From the NCBI GenBank assembly GCA_964446585.1, contig CAYUPI010000018.1, positions 41,072-105,071 of the forward strand: a stretch of DNA of 64,000 bases, given 5' to 3'. The notes beneath the pieces are model-generated. The model did no database searches. It was not told the origin of the DNA and saw nothing but the letters and a program-made list of their open reading frames with translations. This document shows, piece after piece, positions 1 through 8,620 of this stretch. Within the stretch, counting starts at the first letter, position 1. Every line of letters begins with the position of its first letter. This stretch comes from CAYUPI01 sp964446585. GTDB taxonomy: Bacteria > Verrucomicrobiota > Verrucomicrobiia > Limisphaerales > UBA8199. The translations under genes and the position numbers were made by a program.

Positions 1-2745
1 ATACTGCCTAAACTGATCTTCGCTGTCCGCGAAGTTCTGCCAGCGTGCGTCGAACGTGCCTAGCGACACGTCGATTTGAAGACGTGACCCTGCGGTGGGA
101 CCTAACGGTGAGGCACGGTTGGTGCACCAAAGCAGGCCGTCTATCTGACTGGGACTCGACGGGTTATAGGCGCTGCAATCGGCATCCCTCATGAGTTCGT
201 AGGTAATGTCAATGGGATCGTCAACGGAGGACAGGTTCGCGTAATCCACAATCCTGTTTGCCGCGGTATCCACCAACAGAAACCGCAGGCGCGTCGTCAG
301 GCGCAGCCACCAGTGCGGCAGGATAAACGGTGTGCTGGTGGACTCAAACTGGCGCGCAGGCGGCGCCTCGAATAACCCGTCCCGGAACGAGTAAGTAGAG
401 GGCGCCACCGACAGGAAGCCCTTCACGTGGGGGTTCCCGGGTGCCAGCGGCATTTGGAAGGACATCGCCGGGCTGGACTCCCGGTAACCCTTCCAAGTGT
501 TTTGGGCCACGGGGATGTTGGTGTTGAACTGAACGGAGGCGCCGAAAGGAGGGTTATTGATTACCTTGCCGAGCTCGTTTGTAACAACCGCGTGCATCTC
601 AGTGTAAGCGTACATCCGAAGATCCCGCGGGTAGGCATTGCTGTAGGAATTCCACGCCTCGAGGCCAAACACGTTTGAGACGGTTATCACGTACATCTGG
701 TTAGTCGCTATCGCTCGGACCTGGTTGGCCTGCAATCCGGTTTTCGCCAGGATCTGCATCTTGCGAGTGACGTTGACGGCAGTTTCCATCGAAAACTCAT
801 TGAAATTGGGAAACCCTTTCTTGGCGCCAATGACGAGAGGGATGCCATAGACCATCACCAGATCGGAGGGCTTGAGGGCCTGTCGATCGGCTGCAACGTT
901 CAAATCGCGCATACCCGGTGCGATCAGTGGAATCGCCGAGTCGTTTACTTCGCGGAAGCCAATGATGAAGACGTGATTATTCTTCGCGTCGTTGTAAAAG
1001 AGCGGCCGGAAGACAGACGGAAACCCATTAGTAGCCGGTGGGCTCGCGCCGTTGGTGCGAACGGTGGTGGCATCATAGATATTGGCGGCGAGCTGGAGCA
1101 GCCGGTGCACGCTGGGCGTATAAAAATTCGTCGGCCAAATTTGGATGCTGAGATTGGTCGAAACGCCGTCGGTGACCAAGATATTCGTCGGGCTGTAGGG
1201 GAGGGTCTTGGATTTGGTTCCTACGGAATAGCCGGAATTGGCCAGCAACCGGACGGCCACGTTCGTGAAGAACTGTTCTGGGTTCCAACTCCCAAAATTG
1301 GTTGCGAGATTCGGCACGACGTTACCGTAATTGTCCACGTTCGTGTAATTTATGTTGATCTTGCCGGTCTCAGGGGCGGAATCAGTGCCGAGCTGGGCCT
1401 GCAGCCGTGAAAAGGTGTAGCGATCGTAGGAATTGGTCCGGGCGCAGGCTGCAGCCAAGCGCTCGGCGAAGCTAAAGGTGGAGGGCGGGACGCCCTGCCA
1501 GTTCGCCGTGGTTTTGGCGCGATCAAAGAAATCCTGAGAGCTAAAAAAATGGCTCGGATTGTCCGAGCCCGACCAGCCAAAGTTTACGCGAGGAGTTCCG
1601 CTGGGGGGGTTGTCGTAGTCGAAAGGCACCTGCCAAGATGTGCCGACCATCGGTGGGCCATGAGTGTATCCGTCCACAAAGTCCCGGCTGAAGGCATTGA
1701 CGCCATTTGGTCCGAAAAGCTGCGCCACGCTGAGGATTGGGAACGTCGCCCAGCGGAGGCGATCGCCTGGATTGGTGTATCGGTAGGCTAGCAGCGAGAG
1801 AGCGTCTTCGAACGCCACGCCGCTGTTCGCAGTCAAGTAATTACCCGGCAAACCGTAGTAGGTGTAAGGTGAAGCGGCGGGTTGCCAAAAATTCGTATTC
1901 AGGTCCACCAGGAAAGCGGCCAAATTGATTTCCCAGGTCCCGACCCCCATGTTGCGGAAGAAACTGTCGTTGAGCTGGGCCATACCCGCGTTGAGCCCCT
2001 TTGCGTAATTGTAGATGTAGTTCACATCGAGCGTTTTGCTGAGCGGAATAACGCTGTAAGCAACTCGGGAAATGAACCGGTTGGTCGAAGAATGCGGCAG
2101 CCCGGGCCGCTCCAGGACGCCAACCCACTGCGGGTCGCCGACAGCATAGTTGCTTATGCCCTGAACAGCTCCGTTGAAGTCTATGACCGGCAGCAGGCCG
2201 CTCGGCTCGAACTGGCCGTTGCGATTTTCGTCGCGGTAATAGCGAAACTCGTTCGAGCGGCCAACACGATTCGTCACCCAGACGGGCGCGCGCGGATCAT
2301 AGAGCAGGTTCGCAAGGTTCTGGAGCGAATCGTTCAGGTTGAGCGGCGAACCGTTGGCGTAATTGTAGCTGACGTTGGTCGGACTGCTAATGCCGGAGCG
2401 AAAGCCAGCGGAACTAATGTAATTAGTCGAAACGAAGAAGTCGAAGCTGTAGGGGTTGGTTTGAACCATCATCGGGGCCAGCAGGGCCATTTTTGCGCGC
2501 TCGGTGCCGTTGTCGGCCGCGAGGCCGGCCGTCGTTTGGTCGAAGCTGGTGGTGACCGTGCCCTTCTGGGAGCGGGTGACGACCAACAGCGTAATCGCCA
2601 GGAACGTAATGACGGAAAGCAGGATGAGGGTGACGACGAGGGCGATGGCGCGTTCGGAGCGGCGGGTGGTGTGTGAGGAGTGCAGCGCGCTCCGTGATGC
2701 GTGATGCGTGATGCGTGATGCGTGATCTGAAGTTCCAAGCTTCAA
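1..2745 (-). CDS. Verru_Chthon cassette protein A (partial, C-terminus beyond window)
   Basis: The frame is open from about 2745 down to base 1 and continues off the left edge, giving roughly 900 residues. It begins with an arginine-rich stretch and one long hydrophobic segment (RAIALVVTLILLSVITFLAI), followed by an Asn/Tyr/Thr-rich extracytoplasmic body, as in the large PilX-like member of the four-gene Verru_Chthon cassettes. It follows genes D, B and C on the same strand. The start is uncertain: no ATG or GTG precedes the hydrophobic segment, and the TTG at 2745 is the only conventional candidate. Between that TTG and the hydrophobic segment lies a GTGATGC tandem repeat, so insertion may have displaced the original start. 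Probable role: large minor-pseudopilin-like component of a type II secretion/type IV pilus-like apparatus. Confidence 0.75.
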   Translation of the reverse strand, partial: MKLGTSDHASRITHHASRSALHSSHTTRRSERAIALVVTLILLSVITFLAITLLVVTRSQKGTVTTSFDQTTAGLAADNGTERAKMALLAPMMVQTNPYSFDFFVSTNYISSAGFRSGISSPTNVSYNYANGSPLNLNDSLQNLANLLYDPRAPVWVTNRVGRSNEFRYYRDENRNGQFEPSGLLPVIDFNGAVQGISNYAVGDPQWVGVLERPGLPHSSTNRFISRVAYSVIPLSKTLDVNYIYNYAKGLNAGMAQLNDSFFRNMGVGTWEINLAAFLVDLNTNFWQPAASPYTYYGLPGNYLTANSGVAFEDALSLLAYRYTNPGDRLRWATFPILSVAQLFGPNGVNAFSRDFVDGYTHGPPMVGTSWQVPFDYDNPPSGTPRVNFGWSGSDNPSHFFSSQDFFDRAKTTANWQGVPPSTFSFAERLAAACARTNSYDRYTFSRLQAQLGTDSAPETGKININYTNVDNYGNVVPNLATNFGSWNPEQFFTNVAVRLLANSGYSVGTKSKTLPYSPTNILVTDGVSTNLSIQIWPTNFYTPSVHRLLQLAANIYDATTVRTNGASPPATNGFPSVFRPLFYNDAKNNHVFIIGFREVNDSAIPLIAPGMRDLNVAADRQALKPSDLVMVYGIPLVIGAKKGFPNFNEFSMETAVNVTRKMQILAKTGLQANQVRAIATNQMYVITVSNVFGLEAWNSYSNAYPRDLRMYAYTEMHAVVTNELGKVINNPPFGASVQFNTNIPVAQNTWKGYRESSPAMSFQMPLAPGNPHVKGFLSVAPSTYSFRDGLFEAPPARQFESTSTPFILPHWWLRLTTRLRFLLVDTAANRIVDYANLSSVDDPIDITYELMRDADCSAYNPSSPSQIDGLLWCTNRASPLGPTAGSRLQIDVSLGTFDARWQNFADSEDQFRQY
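2694..2728. repeat. GTGATGC tandem repeat
   Basis: Four perfect copies of the 7-bp word GTGATGC plus a partial fifth lie just before the hydrophobic start of cassette protein A. The same word recurs at about 5795 and 46540, mixed with GTGAAAC/GTAAAAC words, so it belongs to a family dispersed through this genome. Confidence 0.9.
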
Positions 2746-2880
2746 CCTCCAAGCTCCAGAAAAGCTCCAAGCTCCAAATCCCAAACCGAGCTCCGAACCT
2801 TTGTGGAGCTTGGCGCTTGATGTTTCTCTGGAGCTTGGAGGTTGGACGTTGGAGCTTCCAGCCCGACACGCTCGATTGCT
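2735..2880. repeat. AGCTCC/GGAGCTT inverted repeat between cassette genes C and A
   Basis: The C-A gap is filled with copies of the word CCAAGCTCCA on one side and TGGAGCTTGG on the other. Perfect 18-bp inverted arms lie at 2743-2760 and 2827-2844, with a shorter inverted pair inside. It could fold into a large RNA hairpin between two otherwise tightly packed genes. Similar words recur at 8620-8735. Confidence 0.85.
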
Positions 2881-2903
2881 TGGAGACCTGGAGAAAATCG
2901 GTT

Positions 2904-3809
2904 TCATTGATAAGCAGAAAAATCGACGGTGCGGATCGGGATCCGCTGGCGGAAAAGATGGACCTGGGCGACGTGGTTCGAGAGATAATTGCGCTGGGCG
3001 GCGAGGTTATTAGGGCCGATTGCCTTGAACCGGTCCAGAATGCGCGGCTCGAGGATGCCCAGCTCAAGCTCCACGTAGGCGGGCAGCGCATTGCTCACGA
3101 AATAATAATCCACCATGTCGGGCACACCCACGAGAGGAGTGTTGGCCAGCGTGTTCCGCACAAACGGAGCCTGAGGATTGCCGTAGGCATCGCGGCGGAA
3201 GACCGCGGTGTAGGCATTTGAGGAAAATGACGCCCAGGTAATCGGGTATCCATTCGTGCCGAAAGCGCGCAGGCGGAAATGCACGACGCCGTCGGAAACA
3301 CGGTTCATGCTCGCGAGCGGCGCTCGGAGGAACTCGCCGCTGAGATTGGTGGCGGTGTAATTGTTGTGGTTGGTCGAGAAGCGATAAAGAGTGCCGACGC
3401 CGGCGTTAGTGTAGTCGGGCAGGACCAAGTAGCCGATCCCGGTCCAATTCTGGTTGTTTTGGGTGAGGTAAAAGACCCGTTGCACGACATTGGTCCGCTG
3501 GTCCTGGGTTCCTGGCGGGCCCACGTTGGTCGTTCCCGGCAGGCCCTGGAGCAACGGCATGGCGAAGGAACGCGAGAGTTCGGCGAAAAAGTTGGTCGTG
3601 AACCTGCGATCCGAGGCGGCCATCTGCCCCAGCTCGCGCGTCATCATGTCGGTCGCGATCCGGCCGGATTCGAGGACGTCGGTCTGGTTCATGCTGGCGC
3701 GAAAAGCGCGCTGGGTCTGGCTGAACATCGTAAGCAGCCCGAGCACGATGAAGGACATCAGTGCGACCGCGACCAGGAGTTCGATGAGCGAAAAAGCGTT
3801 TTTTTTCAC
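2904..3809 (-). CDS. Verru_Chthon cassette protein C (prepilin-like)
   Basis: A 301-residue type IV prepilin-like protein. After a short basic leader (MKKNA) comes the prepilin motif FSLIELLVAVALMSFIVLG, with the Glu at mature position 5, forming the N-terminal helix/transmembrane segment. The body resembles GspJ/PilW-type minor pseudopilins (MFSQTQRAFR, then SGRIATDMMTREL). The start ATG overlaps the stop of gene B as ATGA, indicating translational coupling. It is the only prepilin here with a normal short leader, so it is a useful reference for the repeat-extended leaders of its neighbours. Expected to be processed by a prepilin peptidase not seen in this window. Confidence 0.82.
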   Translation of the reverse strand: MKKNAFSLIELLVAVALMSFIVLGLLTMFSQTQRAFRASMNQTDVLESGRIATDMMTRELGQMAASDRRFTTNFFAELSRSFAMPLLQGLPGTTNVGPPGTQDQRTNVVQRVFYLTQNNQNWTGIGYLVLPDYTNAGVGTLYRFSTNHNNYTATNLSGEFLRAPLASMNRVSDGVVHFRLRAFGTNGYPITWASFSSNAYTAVFRRDAYGNPQAPFVRNTLANTPLVGVPDMVDYYFVSNALPAYVELELGILEPRILDRFKAIGPNNLAAQRNYLSNHVAQVHLFRQRIPIRTVDFSAYQ

Positions 3810-4939
3810 TGCGCTTTGACGTAATTCCGAGGTTCGAAGAAGTAGAGCAGGTGCGGCGGGTCTGAGGGAAAACCAAACAGGTTGGTTTCGAGCAGGTGGC
3901 CGCTGGTGCTGGTGCGGAATACCAGGCGGCCACTGCCGACGTTGCCGTTGGGCAGTTGCGGATAGCGGAAAATGAGCCGCAAGTCGTACAGGTTGGTCCG
4001 CATAACCCGGACAATATTGCCGTAGTTGAGGGTGTTGGTGTATTGAACGCTGTTGGTGGGAAAGCGACTCGGGTCAATCCAGCTCAGGTCATAATAGTTG
4101 GTTCCATAGGGGGCGCCATAAGGGGCGAGCTCCGTAATCAACCGGTAACTGAAGGCCAGGGCCTGAACGTCCGGGTTGTTCTGGGGAAATTTTTCGCTGG
4201 CATCACCGCTCATCGACCGCACAGAGGCCACGATGTAATTGCTGCGAAAGAAGAGGCTGTTGGTGGAGCCAAACGGGACGAACCGGGGGGTGCTCAAGAG
4301 GCCGACGATTCCAAGCCCATTGGTCATCGGCCGGTAGTCGGGCTGACTGGAGCCATCGAACCAGGAGCCGGTGTAGGTGTAGATGTTGGTGTGGAACGAC
4401 GGCTTCTTGAAGCCAGTATAGATGGCCCAACTGTTGGTGATAGCGACGACGTAGTTGGTCAGGTCATCCAGGCCGCGCTCGCCATGGCGGATGGCGTCCA
4501 GGAAGACGCTGGCGTCCTGGCCGATCACCGTTTCCTCGCGGTTCTCGCGCTGGACGTTCATGCCGAGCGGCAGCACGCCGACAATCGCCGCCAGGGCAAA
4601 CCCGATGACCGCCAGGCAAATGGCGATTTCGATCATCGTGAAGGCGGACCGCGAGTGAGGTGGCTTGTCGATGTGCAAGGCGGGTTTGGGAGCGGTCTGT
4701 GATTCCGATGCGAACTTCCCCCTCACCCCAACCCTCTCCCCAGGGGAGAGGGTGAATTGTCGCCCGCGCTGGTGGACAGACTGAGCGCTCGGGGTATCAG
4801 AGCGCGGCGCTGGTTTCTCCCTCTCCCTAAGGGTGAGGGGGAACAACGCGTGCGACGTAAAACGCAAAACCTCGGGCGCGGTCCTCATTCCGGATTCCGC
4901 GCTCCGCACTCCGCACTCCGCACTCCTGAACGTTTTCAT
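3806..4939 (-). CDS. Verru_Chthon cassette protein B (PilV-like prepilin)
   Basis: A 377-residue prepilin-like protein. The pilin motif is AFTMIEIAICLAVIGFALAA followed by IVGVLPLGMN, typical of the PilV/GspI-like member of the cassette. The ATG at 4939 overlaps the stop of gene D as ATGA, so it is probably the real initiator. It then precedes the pilin motif by about 100 residues, almost entirely encoded by repeats (GCACTCC words, then a CCCTCACCC/GGGAGAGGG inverted repeat). A TTG near 4668 would give a conventional short leader instead. The remainder is an extracytoplasmic Asn/Tyr-rich domain. It sits in operon with D upstream and C downstream, both in ATGA overlap. Confidence 0.8.
   Translation of the reverse strand: MKTFRSAECGVRSAESGMRTAPEVLRFTSHALFPLTLREREKPAPRSDTPSAQSVHQRGRQFTLSPGERVGVRGKFASESQTAPKPALHIDKPPHSRSAFTMIEIAICLAVIGFALAAIVGVLPLGMNVQRENREETVIGQDASVFLDAIRHGERGLDDLTNYVVAITNSWAIYTGFKKPSFHTNIYTYTGSWFDGSSQPDYRPMTNGLGIVGLLSTPRFVPFGSTNSLFFRSNYIVASVRSMSGDASEKFPQNNPDVQALAFSYRLITELAPYGAPYGTNYYDLSWIDPSRFPTNSVQYTNTLNYGNIVRVMRTNLYDLRLIFRYPQLPNGNVGSGRLVFRTSTSGHLLETNLFGFPSDPPHLLYFFEPRNYVKAQ
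4716..4843. repeat. CCCTCACCC...GGGAGAGGG REP-like inverted repeat
   Basis: Outer 13-bp inverted arms lie at 4716-4728 and 4831-4843, and an inner hairpin of CCCTCTCCCC against GGGGAGAGGG lies at 4732-4752. The element is inside the leader-coding part of gene B and is translated without a stop. Related hairpins occur at 40371-40408 and, inside the phage protease gene, near 51487-51522. Similar elements are widespread in bacteria as REP-type palindromes (established knowledge). Confidence 0.85.
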
Positions 4940-5901
4940 TGGACTTGCGGGTGTTCCAGATGGGCGCGGCCGGTCAGCCCGTTGATGCTGACCACGTTGA
5001 AAGCGTTGGTGGTATTGCCGACCGGCGCTTCCTGAAGCGACATCTTACCGGTGCCCTTGCCGGTTTTCGGGTCGCGCTGAAAAAGTATCGGGCCCTTGGT
5101 CAAGGGGATCATCTCATTCTGCCCGCCGATAATCTGGCCGAGATAGTCGAAAGCAATATATGGAACTGTGATATAAGGGGTGCCAGGAGCCGGTGGCGTG
5201 TCTTCCGCGGGAAACGGAATGTTGTTCGTGGTGCTGAAGCCATAGACCTGAAGCGCCAGAAATCGAGTGCCATCGAGATTGTTGGTATAAAGGTTCAGCA
5301 TTGGCGCTGGGGAGCTGGCGGGCAGGCGGGGGCCGAATTTCTCGGGCGAAATGTACACGCCTTCCGGCAGGGTTTTCCACGGGCCCAGATAACGCGCCGT
5401 CGGCCGGCCCGGCTGATCGCCCAGACTGCGCGTGGAAACGAAGTTGTAGGCAATCATCTGCTTGTCGAACAGGTTCGTCGCCTTGGCCAGGTTGACGGCA
5501 TCCAGTGAGGGGAACGCCGGATCGTTCCAGAAATTGGTCGGCACGAAGACCATATAAACGGTCGTGCGCTGGCTGATGGCCAGTTGGCGGGCGCGGCTGA
5601 CGTCATCCAGCAACTGGCGCGTCGCCCCGGCCACCACATTGGGTTGGAAATTCTTGGCTACCGGAACGGCTAGGCCGGCCAAAATGCCGATGATCGAAAT
5701 GACGACGAGAAGTTCGAGGAGTGTAAAGGCGGAGGCGGAAGGAGAGGGGCGAGGGGCGAGGGGCGAGGGGCGAGCGTGCTCCGTGTTTCGTGTTCCGTGA
5801 TGCGTGAAACGTGAAACGTAAAACGTAAAACGTAAAAGGTAAAACGTGAAACGCGGGACCTGGCGCGTCGCGCCCGATGGCCCGATTTTGAGTGAGTTCA
5901 T
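4936..5901 (-). CDS. Verru_Chthon cassette protein D (GspH-like prepilin)
   Basis: A 321-residue prepilin-like protein with the motif AFTLLELLVVISIIGILAGL and downstream features of GspH/FimT-like pseudopilins (ATRQLLDDVSRARQLAISQR). The ATG at 5901 lies two bases after the stop of the upstream gene, supporting it as the start. The leader is then about 58 residues and is largely translated repeat: period-8 words rich in GTGAAACGT/GTAAAACGT, then GAGGGGC words. The leader is removed by prepilin peptidase, which may explain the tolerance. It overlaps gene B by ATGA. Probable role: minor pseudopilin of a secretion or pilus-like pseudopilus. Confidence 0.82.
   Translation of the reverse strand: MNSLKIGPSGATRQVPRFTFYLLRFTFYVSRFTHHGTRNTEHARPSPLAPRPSPSASAFTLLELLVVISIIGILAGLAVPVAKNFQPNVVAGATRQLLDDVSRARQLAISQRTTVYMVFVPTNFWNDPAFPSLDAVNLAKATNLFDKQMIAYNFVSTRSLGDQPGRPTARYLGPWKTLPEGVYISPEKFGPRLPASSPAPMLNLYTNNLDGTRFLALQVYGFSTTNNIPFPAEDTPPAPGTPYITVPYIAFDYLGQIIGGQNEMIPLTKGPILFQRDPKTGKGTGKMSLQEAPVGNTTNAFNVVSINGLTGRAHLEHPQVQ
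5740..5850. repeat. Dispersed word repeats in the leader of cassette gene D
   Basis: Two word families sit side by side: four copies of GAGGGGC(A/G) near 5745-5772, then alternating GTGAAAC, GTAAAAC and GTGATGC words to 5850. They lie exactly between the initiation codon and the prepilin motif of gene D and contain no stop in its frame. Confidence 0.8.
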
Positions 5902-5903
5902 AA

Positions 5904-7055
5904 CTACTGCTTCCAGCTCAGGACGTTGTCCTTGTTCGCTCCCTGGTTGGCGGGTGAAAGTGGATTGATGCTTTTGTCAGGCCCGGCCGACCAAACCATG
6001 ACTTTGCCGTTATACTCGTAGTTGTCGCCGGCGCCATTGGGATCCTTCGAATTGAACAACCCGAAATAGCCGGATTGTTTGCCCACTTGCTGTTGCGAGA
6101 CTTTGGCCAGGCGATAGAAAGCGTCCCTGCACTTCTCGTCGTTGTTGATGTCCACGGTGATGATGTAAGGATTTCCCCAGGGATCGCGGTAAGCGCCATC
6201 GATGCCGACGCCCGGTGAATTGGTGTCGCCGGACATATGCGCATTAAGAAACGCAGTCCGTTGCGGGTTCTTAACGTGGCCTTTGTTCACAGTGGCCAGC
6301 CCGCTCCCATACGTCTCCAAATCGAGCAGGACCGCCATAATCTCGGCATTGTTCGTTTGGTACTGGCCGGGGGCGCTCGTGCGCGGAGTCAAAACCTGCT
6401 GCAAACCGCCGGAGAAAGGCGGCAGACCGAACGTCCCGTAGGTGAAGTCCTCACCGGGTTGCGCGGCGGAGGCGGCATTCATCGCACCGCTGGTTACCGG
6501 AAACCGGCTGTAGGCCGACTCGTATTCGTGAATCGCCCGTTCGATGGCGCCCTCCTGGACACCCGCATTCTTGGTCAGGACCCTGACCTTGACTTTGCTG
6601 AGCACGGGCAGGAGCATCGCCGCCAGGATGGCAATGATGCTGATGACTACCAGGAGTTCGATCAGCGTGAAGGCGCCGCGCAGCGCGTGCGATTTGCGGC
6701 GAGGTTTTTCCTTAAGATTCGAGGGGAAGATCGACAGAACAGTAACCTTGGAGCCGGCAGTGAGGCGATCAAGCCAGTTCGAGCCGCACTGCGCCCGACT
6801 CATTGACTGACCCCAACGGCTTGGCGGCGGTGCAACCGACCGGTACGCCCGCCGGGAATGTAATCCTGGCAGGCGGGACGATTGTCCCTCGACTGACAAC
6901 AAACCGCCTCGGGAGATGGCTTCGGGAGCATGGAACTTGTTTCCACGGCGCGTGACGGGTTGAAGTCGCACCATAATTTGGGGGGCCCAGGCGCAATCGA
7001 GCCAATCGATCGGCACCGATGTTTCTGTTGATGGTGGTTTTTGAGTAGCAGCCAT
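5904..7055 (-). CDS. GspG/PilA-like type II secretion pseudopilin
   Basis: The prepilin motif GAFTLIELLVVISIIAILAA with the GspG-like continuation (MLLPVLSKVK) and the body IERAIHEYESAYSRFP marks a major-pseudopilin family protein. A later DPWGNPYIITVD segment is the conserved GspG-type feature. Starting at 7055 (22 bases after the upstream gene) gives 383 residues and a leader of about 130. The in-frame ATG at 6803 gives 299 residues. The extra N-terminus shows no domain and includes inverted-repeat DNA near 6840-6900, so the start is unsettled. Same strand and operon as the gene at 7078 and the D-B-C-A cassette. Confidence 0.82.
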   Translation of the reverse strand: MAATQKPPSTETSVPIDWLDCAWAPQIMVRLQPVTRRGNKFHAPEAISRGGLLSVEGQSSRLPGLHSRRAYRSVAPPPSRWGQSMSRAQCGSNWLDRLTAGSKVTVLSIFPSNLKEKPRRKSHALRGAFTLIELLVVISIIAILAAMLLPVLSKVKVRVLTKNAGVQEGAIERAIHEYESAYSRFPVTSGAMNAASAAQPGEDFTYGTFGLPPFSGGLQQVLTPRTSAPGQYQTNNAEIMAVLLDLETYGSGLATVNKGHVKNPQRTAFLNAHMSGDTNSPGVGIDGAYRDPWGNPYIITVDINNDEKCRDAFYRLAKVSQQQVGKQSGYFGLFNSKDPNGAGDNYEYNGKVMVWSAGPDKSINPLSPANQGANKDNVLSWKQ

Positions 7056-7077
7056 AAGCCGGAAGCGCGGAGCGCGG

Positions 7078-7851
7078 TTAATATGGGTTATGCGAATTGA
7101 TTCGTACCGGTTGCTTGCTCCAGTTGGAGATCAAGAAGATTTTCGAGCCAATGTTGACCTCGATCCAAAGATCGAACGAGTTCGGATTGTTTGTCGGCGA
7201 CGAAGAATTGTATCGCCACGGATTCAGCGTGGGCGGGTTGGCGCCCGGGATGGGATCGAAATTGAAGGGCGCGGGACCTTGCTGCCAGGGAACGCCAATC
7301 AGAAGGTTTAAGTCGGTGCCTTTGAATTTGACCTTGCCGACTTGTGTGGACTTCAGCCCGGTGAAATAGTTACGAGCTGCCGAGCCTTCGTCGCCCCCTC
7401 CGCCGCCGGCCGAAGAGTTGACGAAGCCCTTCACGTTAGGCCCGAAAGCGCCGCTTTGCAGCATTGCCTGGGAAATCTGCGCGCTGCCATCCTTGGTCGT
7501 ATAGAGGCCGTTGCTCAAGGTAGTCCCCAGCAACTCATAGAACAATTGGTTGACGGCAACATTGTCCGGATTATCCGGCGGATAATGGCCTAGCTTATCC
7601 TTGTAGCGTTCGATGGCGGTTTCAATTTGCACCAGTTCTGTCTTCGCTCGGTTCTTCGTACGTGTTGCGTGCACGGCGGCGGTGACGGGGAAGATCAGGC
7701 TCGCCAGAATGGCGATGACGGAAATGACCACCAGGAGCTCAATGAGAGTGAAAGCGAAGGGCGAGGGACGATGGACGAGGGGCGAGAGGCGAAGGGAGCG
7801 CGCTGCGCTCGTTCGCTGTTCCCGACTTTCGAAATAGTTATGATTGTTCAT
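7078..7851 (-). CDS. GspG/PilA-like type II secretion pseudopilin
   Basis: A 257-residue prepilin-like protein. The motif FAFTLIELLVVISVIAILAS is followed by a GspG-like region (AKTELVQIETAIERYKDKLG HYPPDNP) with the HYP-type motif found in major pseudopilins, which interact with the secretion platform. The leader is about 33 residues and again contains translated GAGGGACGA words. This is the first gene of the pseudopilin run, lying just downstream of the BrnTA pair. The Gly-rich segment and Asn-rich C-terminus resemble its neighbour at 5904. Confidence 0.82.
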   Translation of the reverse strand: MNNHNYFESREQRTSAARSLRLSPLVHRPSPFAFTLIELLVVISVIAILASLIFPVTAAVHATRTKNRAKTELVQIETAIERYKDKLGHYPPDNPDNVAVNQLFYELLGTTLSNGLYTTKDGSAQISQAMLQSGAFGPNVKGFVNSSAGGGGGDEGSAARNYFTGLKSTQVGKVKFKGTDLNLLIGVPWQQGPAPFNFDPIPGANPPTLNPWRYNSSSPTNNPNSFDLWIEVNIGSKIFLISNWSKQPVRINSHNPY

Positions 7852-7860
7852 AGCCTATAT

Positions 7861-8136
7861 TCACCGCTCCCGGACTTCCTGCTCCATCCGTTCGCTGAGC
7901 CACTGTTTCATCATGCTTTGGTAATTTAGAAAGCGAGAACGGGCCAGGCGCTTGATCCGCGCCAACATGCGCGGGTCGATTCGCAGCGTGATGGTCACCG
8001 ACTCGGCACTTTCGCTGGCGCCCGCCACCGCGCCTTCCATCAGCCGCACATCAGGCTTGTTCTCAGCCCAAAAGCCGGCCTCGGCCTCTTCGCTGTCGAA
8101 GATCGGCACGTCTTCCCAATTTGCCAAAGCGCGCAT
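7861..8136 (-). CDS. BrnA-like antitoxin
   Basis: A 91-residue protein starting at the ATG at 8136 (MRALANWEDVPIFDSEEAE). The C-terminal half carries the ribbon-helix-helix-type segment VTITLRIDPRMLARIKRLAR, with the following SMMKQWLSERM helix typical of BrnA/CopG-like antitoxins. It lies 10 bases downstream of a BrnT-like toxin gene, the usual toxin-first order of this family. It should neutralise BrnT and repress the shared promoter by DNA binding. A longer upstream reading exists but overlaps brnT and is unlikely. Confidence 0.72.
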   Translation of the reverse strand: MRALANWEDVPIFDSEEAEAGFWAENKPDVRLMEGAVAGASESAESVTITLRIDPRMLARIKRLARSRFLNYQSMMKQWLSERMEQEVRER

Positions 8137-8146
8137 CGTGTTTTGG

Positions 8147-8434
8147 TTACTTAGCAAGTGTCTGATCCAATTTACGCTGGTAGAAGAACCGCTCTTCGGG
8201 CTCGAAAGGGCGGGCGTAAATGACCCGAATCTGCTTCCCGTTTGTGCGATACACGGTGAAGATGCCAATCCCACCCGCCGACATCCCCAGGTTAAAGAAC
8301 CTCGTCTGCGCCGAAAAGCGGGGTGAATCCGGCAACAACCGAACCGCGAAGGCGTCTTCGAACGATTCTTCGATTTCCTGCAGCGTCAAAGAGCTATCGA
8401 GATTGAAGGGCGGGTTGTTCCAATCAAACTCCAT
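8147..8434 (-). CDS. BrnT-like ribonuclease toxin
   Basis: A 95-residue BrnT family protein: MEFDWNNP at the N-terminus, then the EIEESFED region, a central beta-hairpin region (IGIFTVYRTNGKQIRVIYAR) and a C-terminal EERFFYQRKLDQ helix. BrnT toxins are RelE-fold ribonucleases that inhibit translation. It is first in a two-gene unit with the BrnA-like antitoxin and has a good sigma-70-type promoter just upstream. The pair sits between the pilin genes and the pilus motor operon. Confidence 0.72.
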   Translation of the reverse strand: MEFDWNNPPFNLDSSLTLQEIEESFEDAFAVRLLPDSPRFSAQTRFFNLGMSAGGIGIFTVYRTNGKQIRVIYARPFEPEERFFYQRKLDQTLAK

Positions 8435-8483
8435 AAAGTAGGCTGGAATGTAATTTCAACGCCCATGCAATGTCTTTACTTTG

Positions 8484-8512
8484 TATTTACACGGACCTTG
8501 ATGGGGTGTCAA
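8484..8512 (-). promoter_or_regulatory. Sigma-70-type promoter of the brnTA pair
   Basis: On the minus strand TTGACA (8512-8507) is followed after 17 bases by TAAATA (8489-8484), which predicts a transcript start near 8477 and a leader of about 40 bases before the brnT ATG. The AT-rich sequence stands out from the surrounding GC-rich DNA. Confidence 0.65.
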
Positions 8513-8620
8513 TGGCTTTTTTGAACTTTTTTTGCGAAAACTTGGATTCTAGGTCGTTTTGCAATGAAAGTCGTCCTTTGCGGGCAAGGCTGAAAAGCCG
8601 TTGAGCTTGCAACCCCCCAA

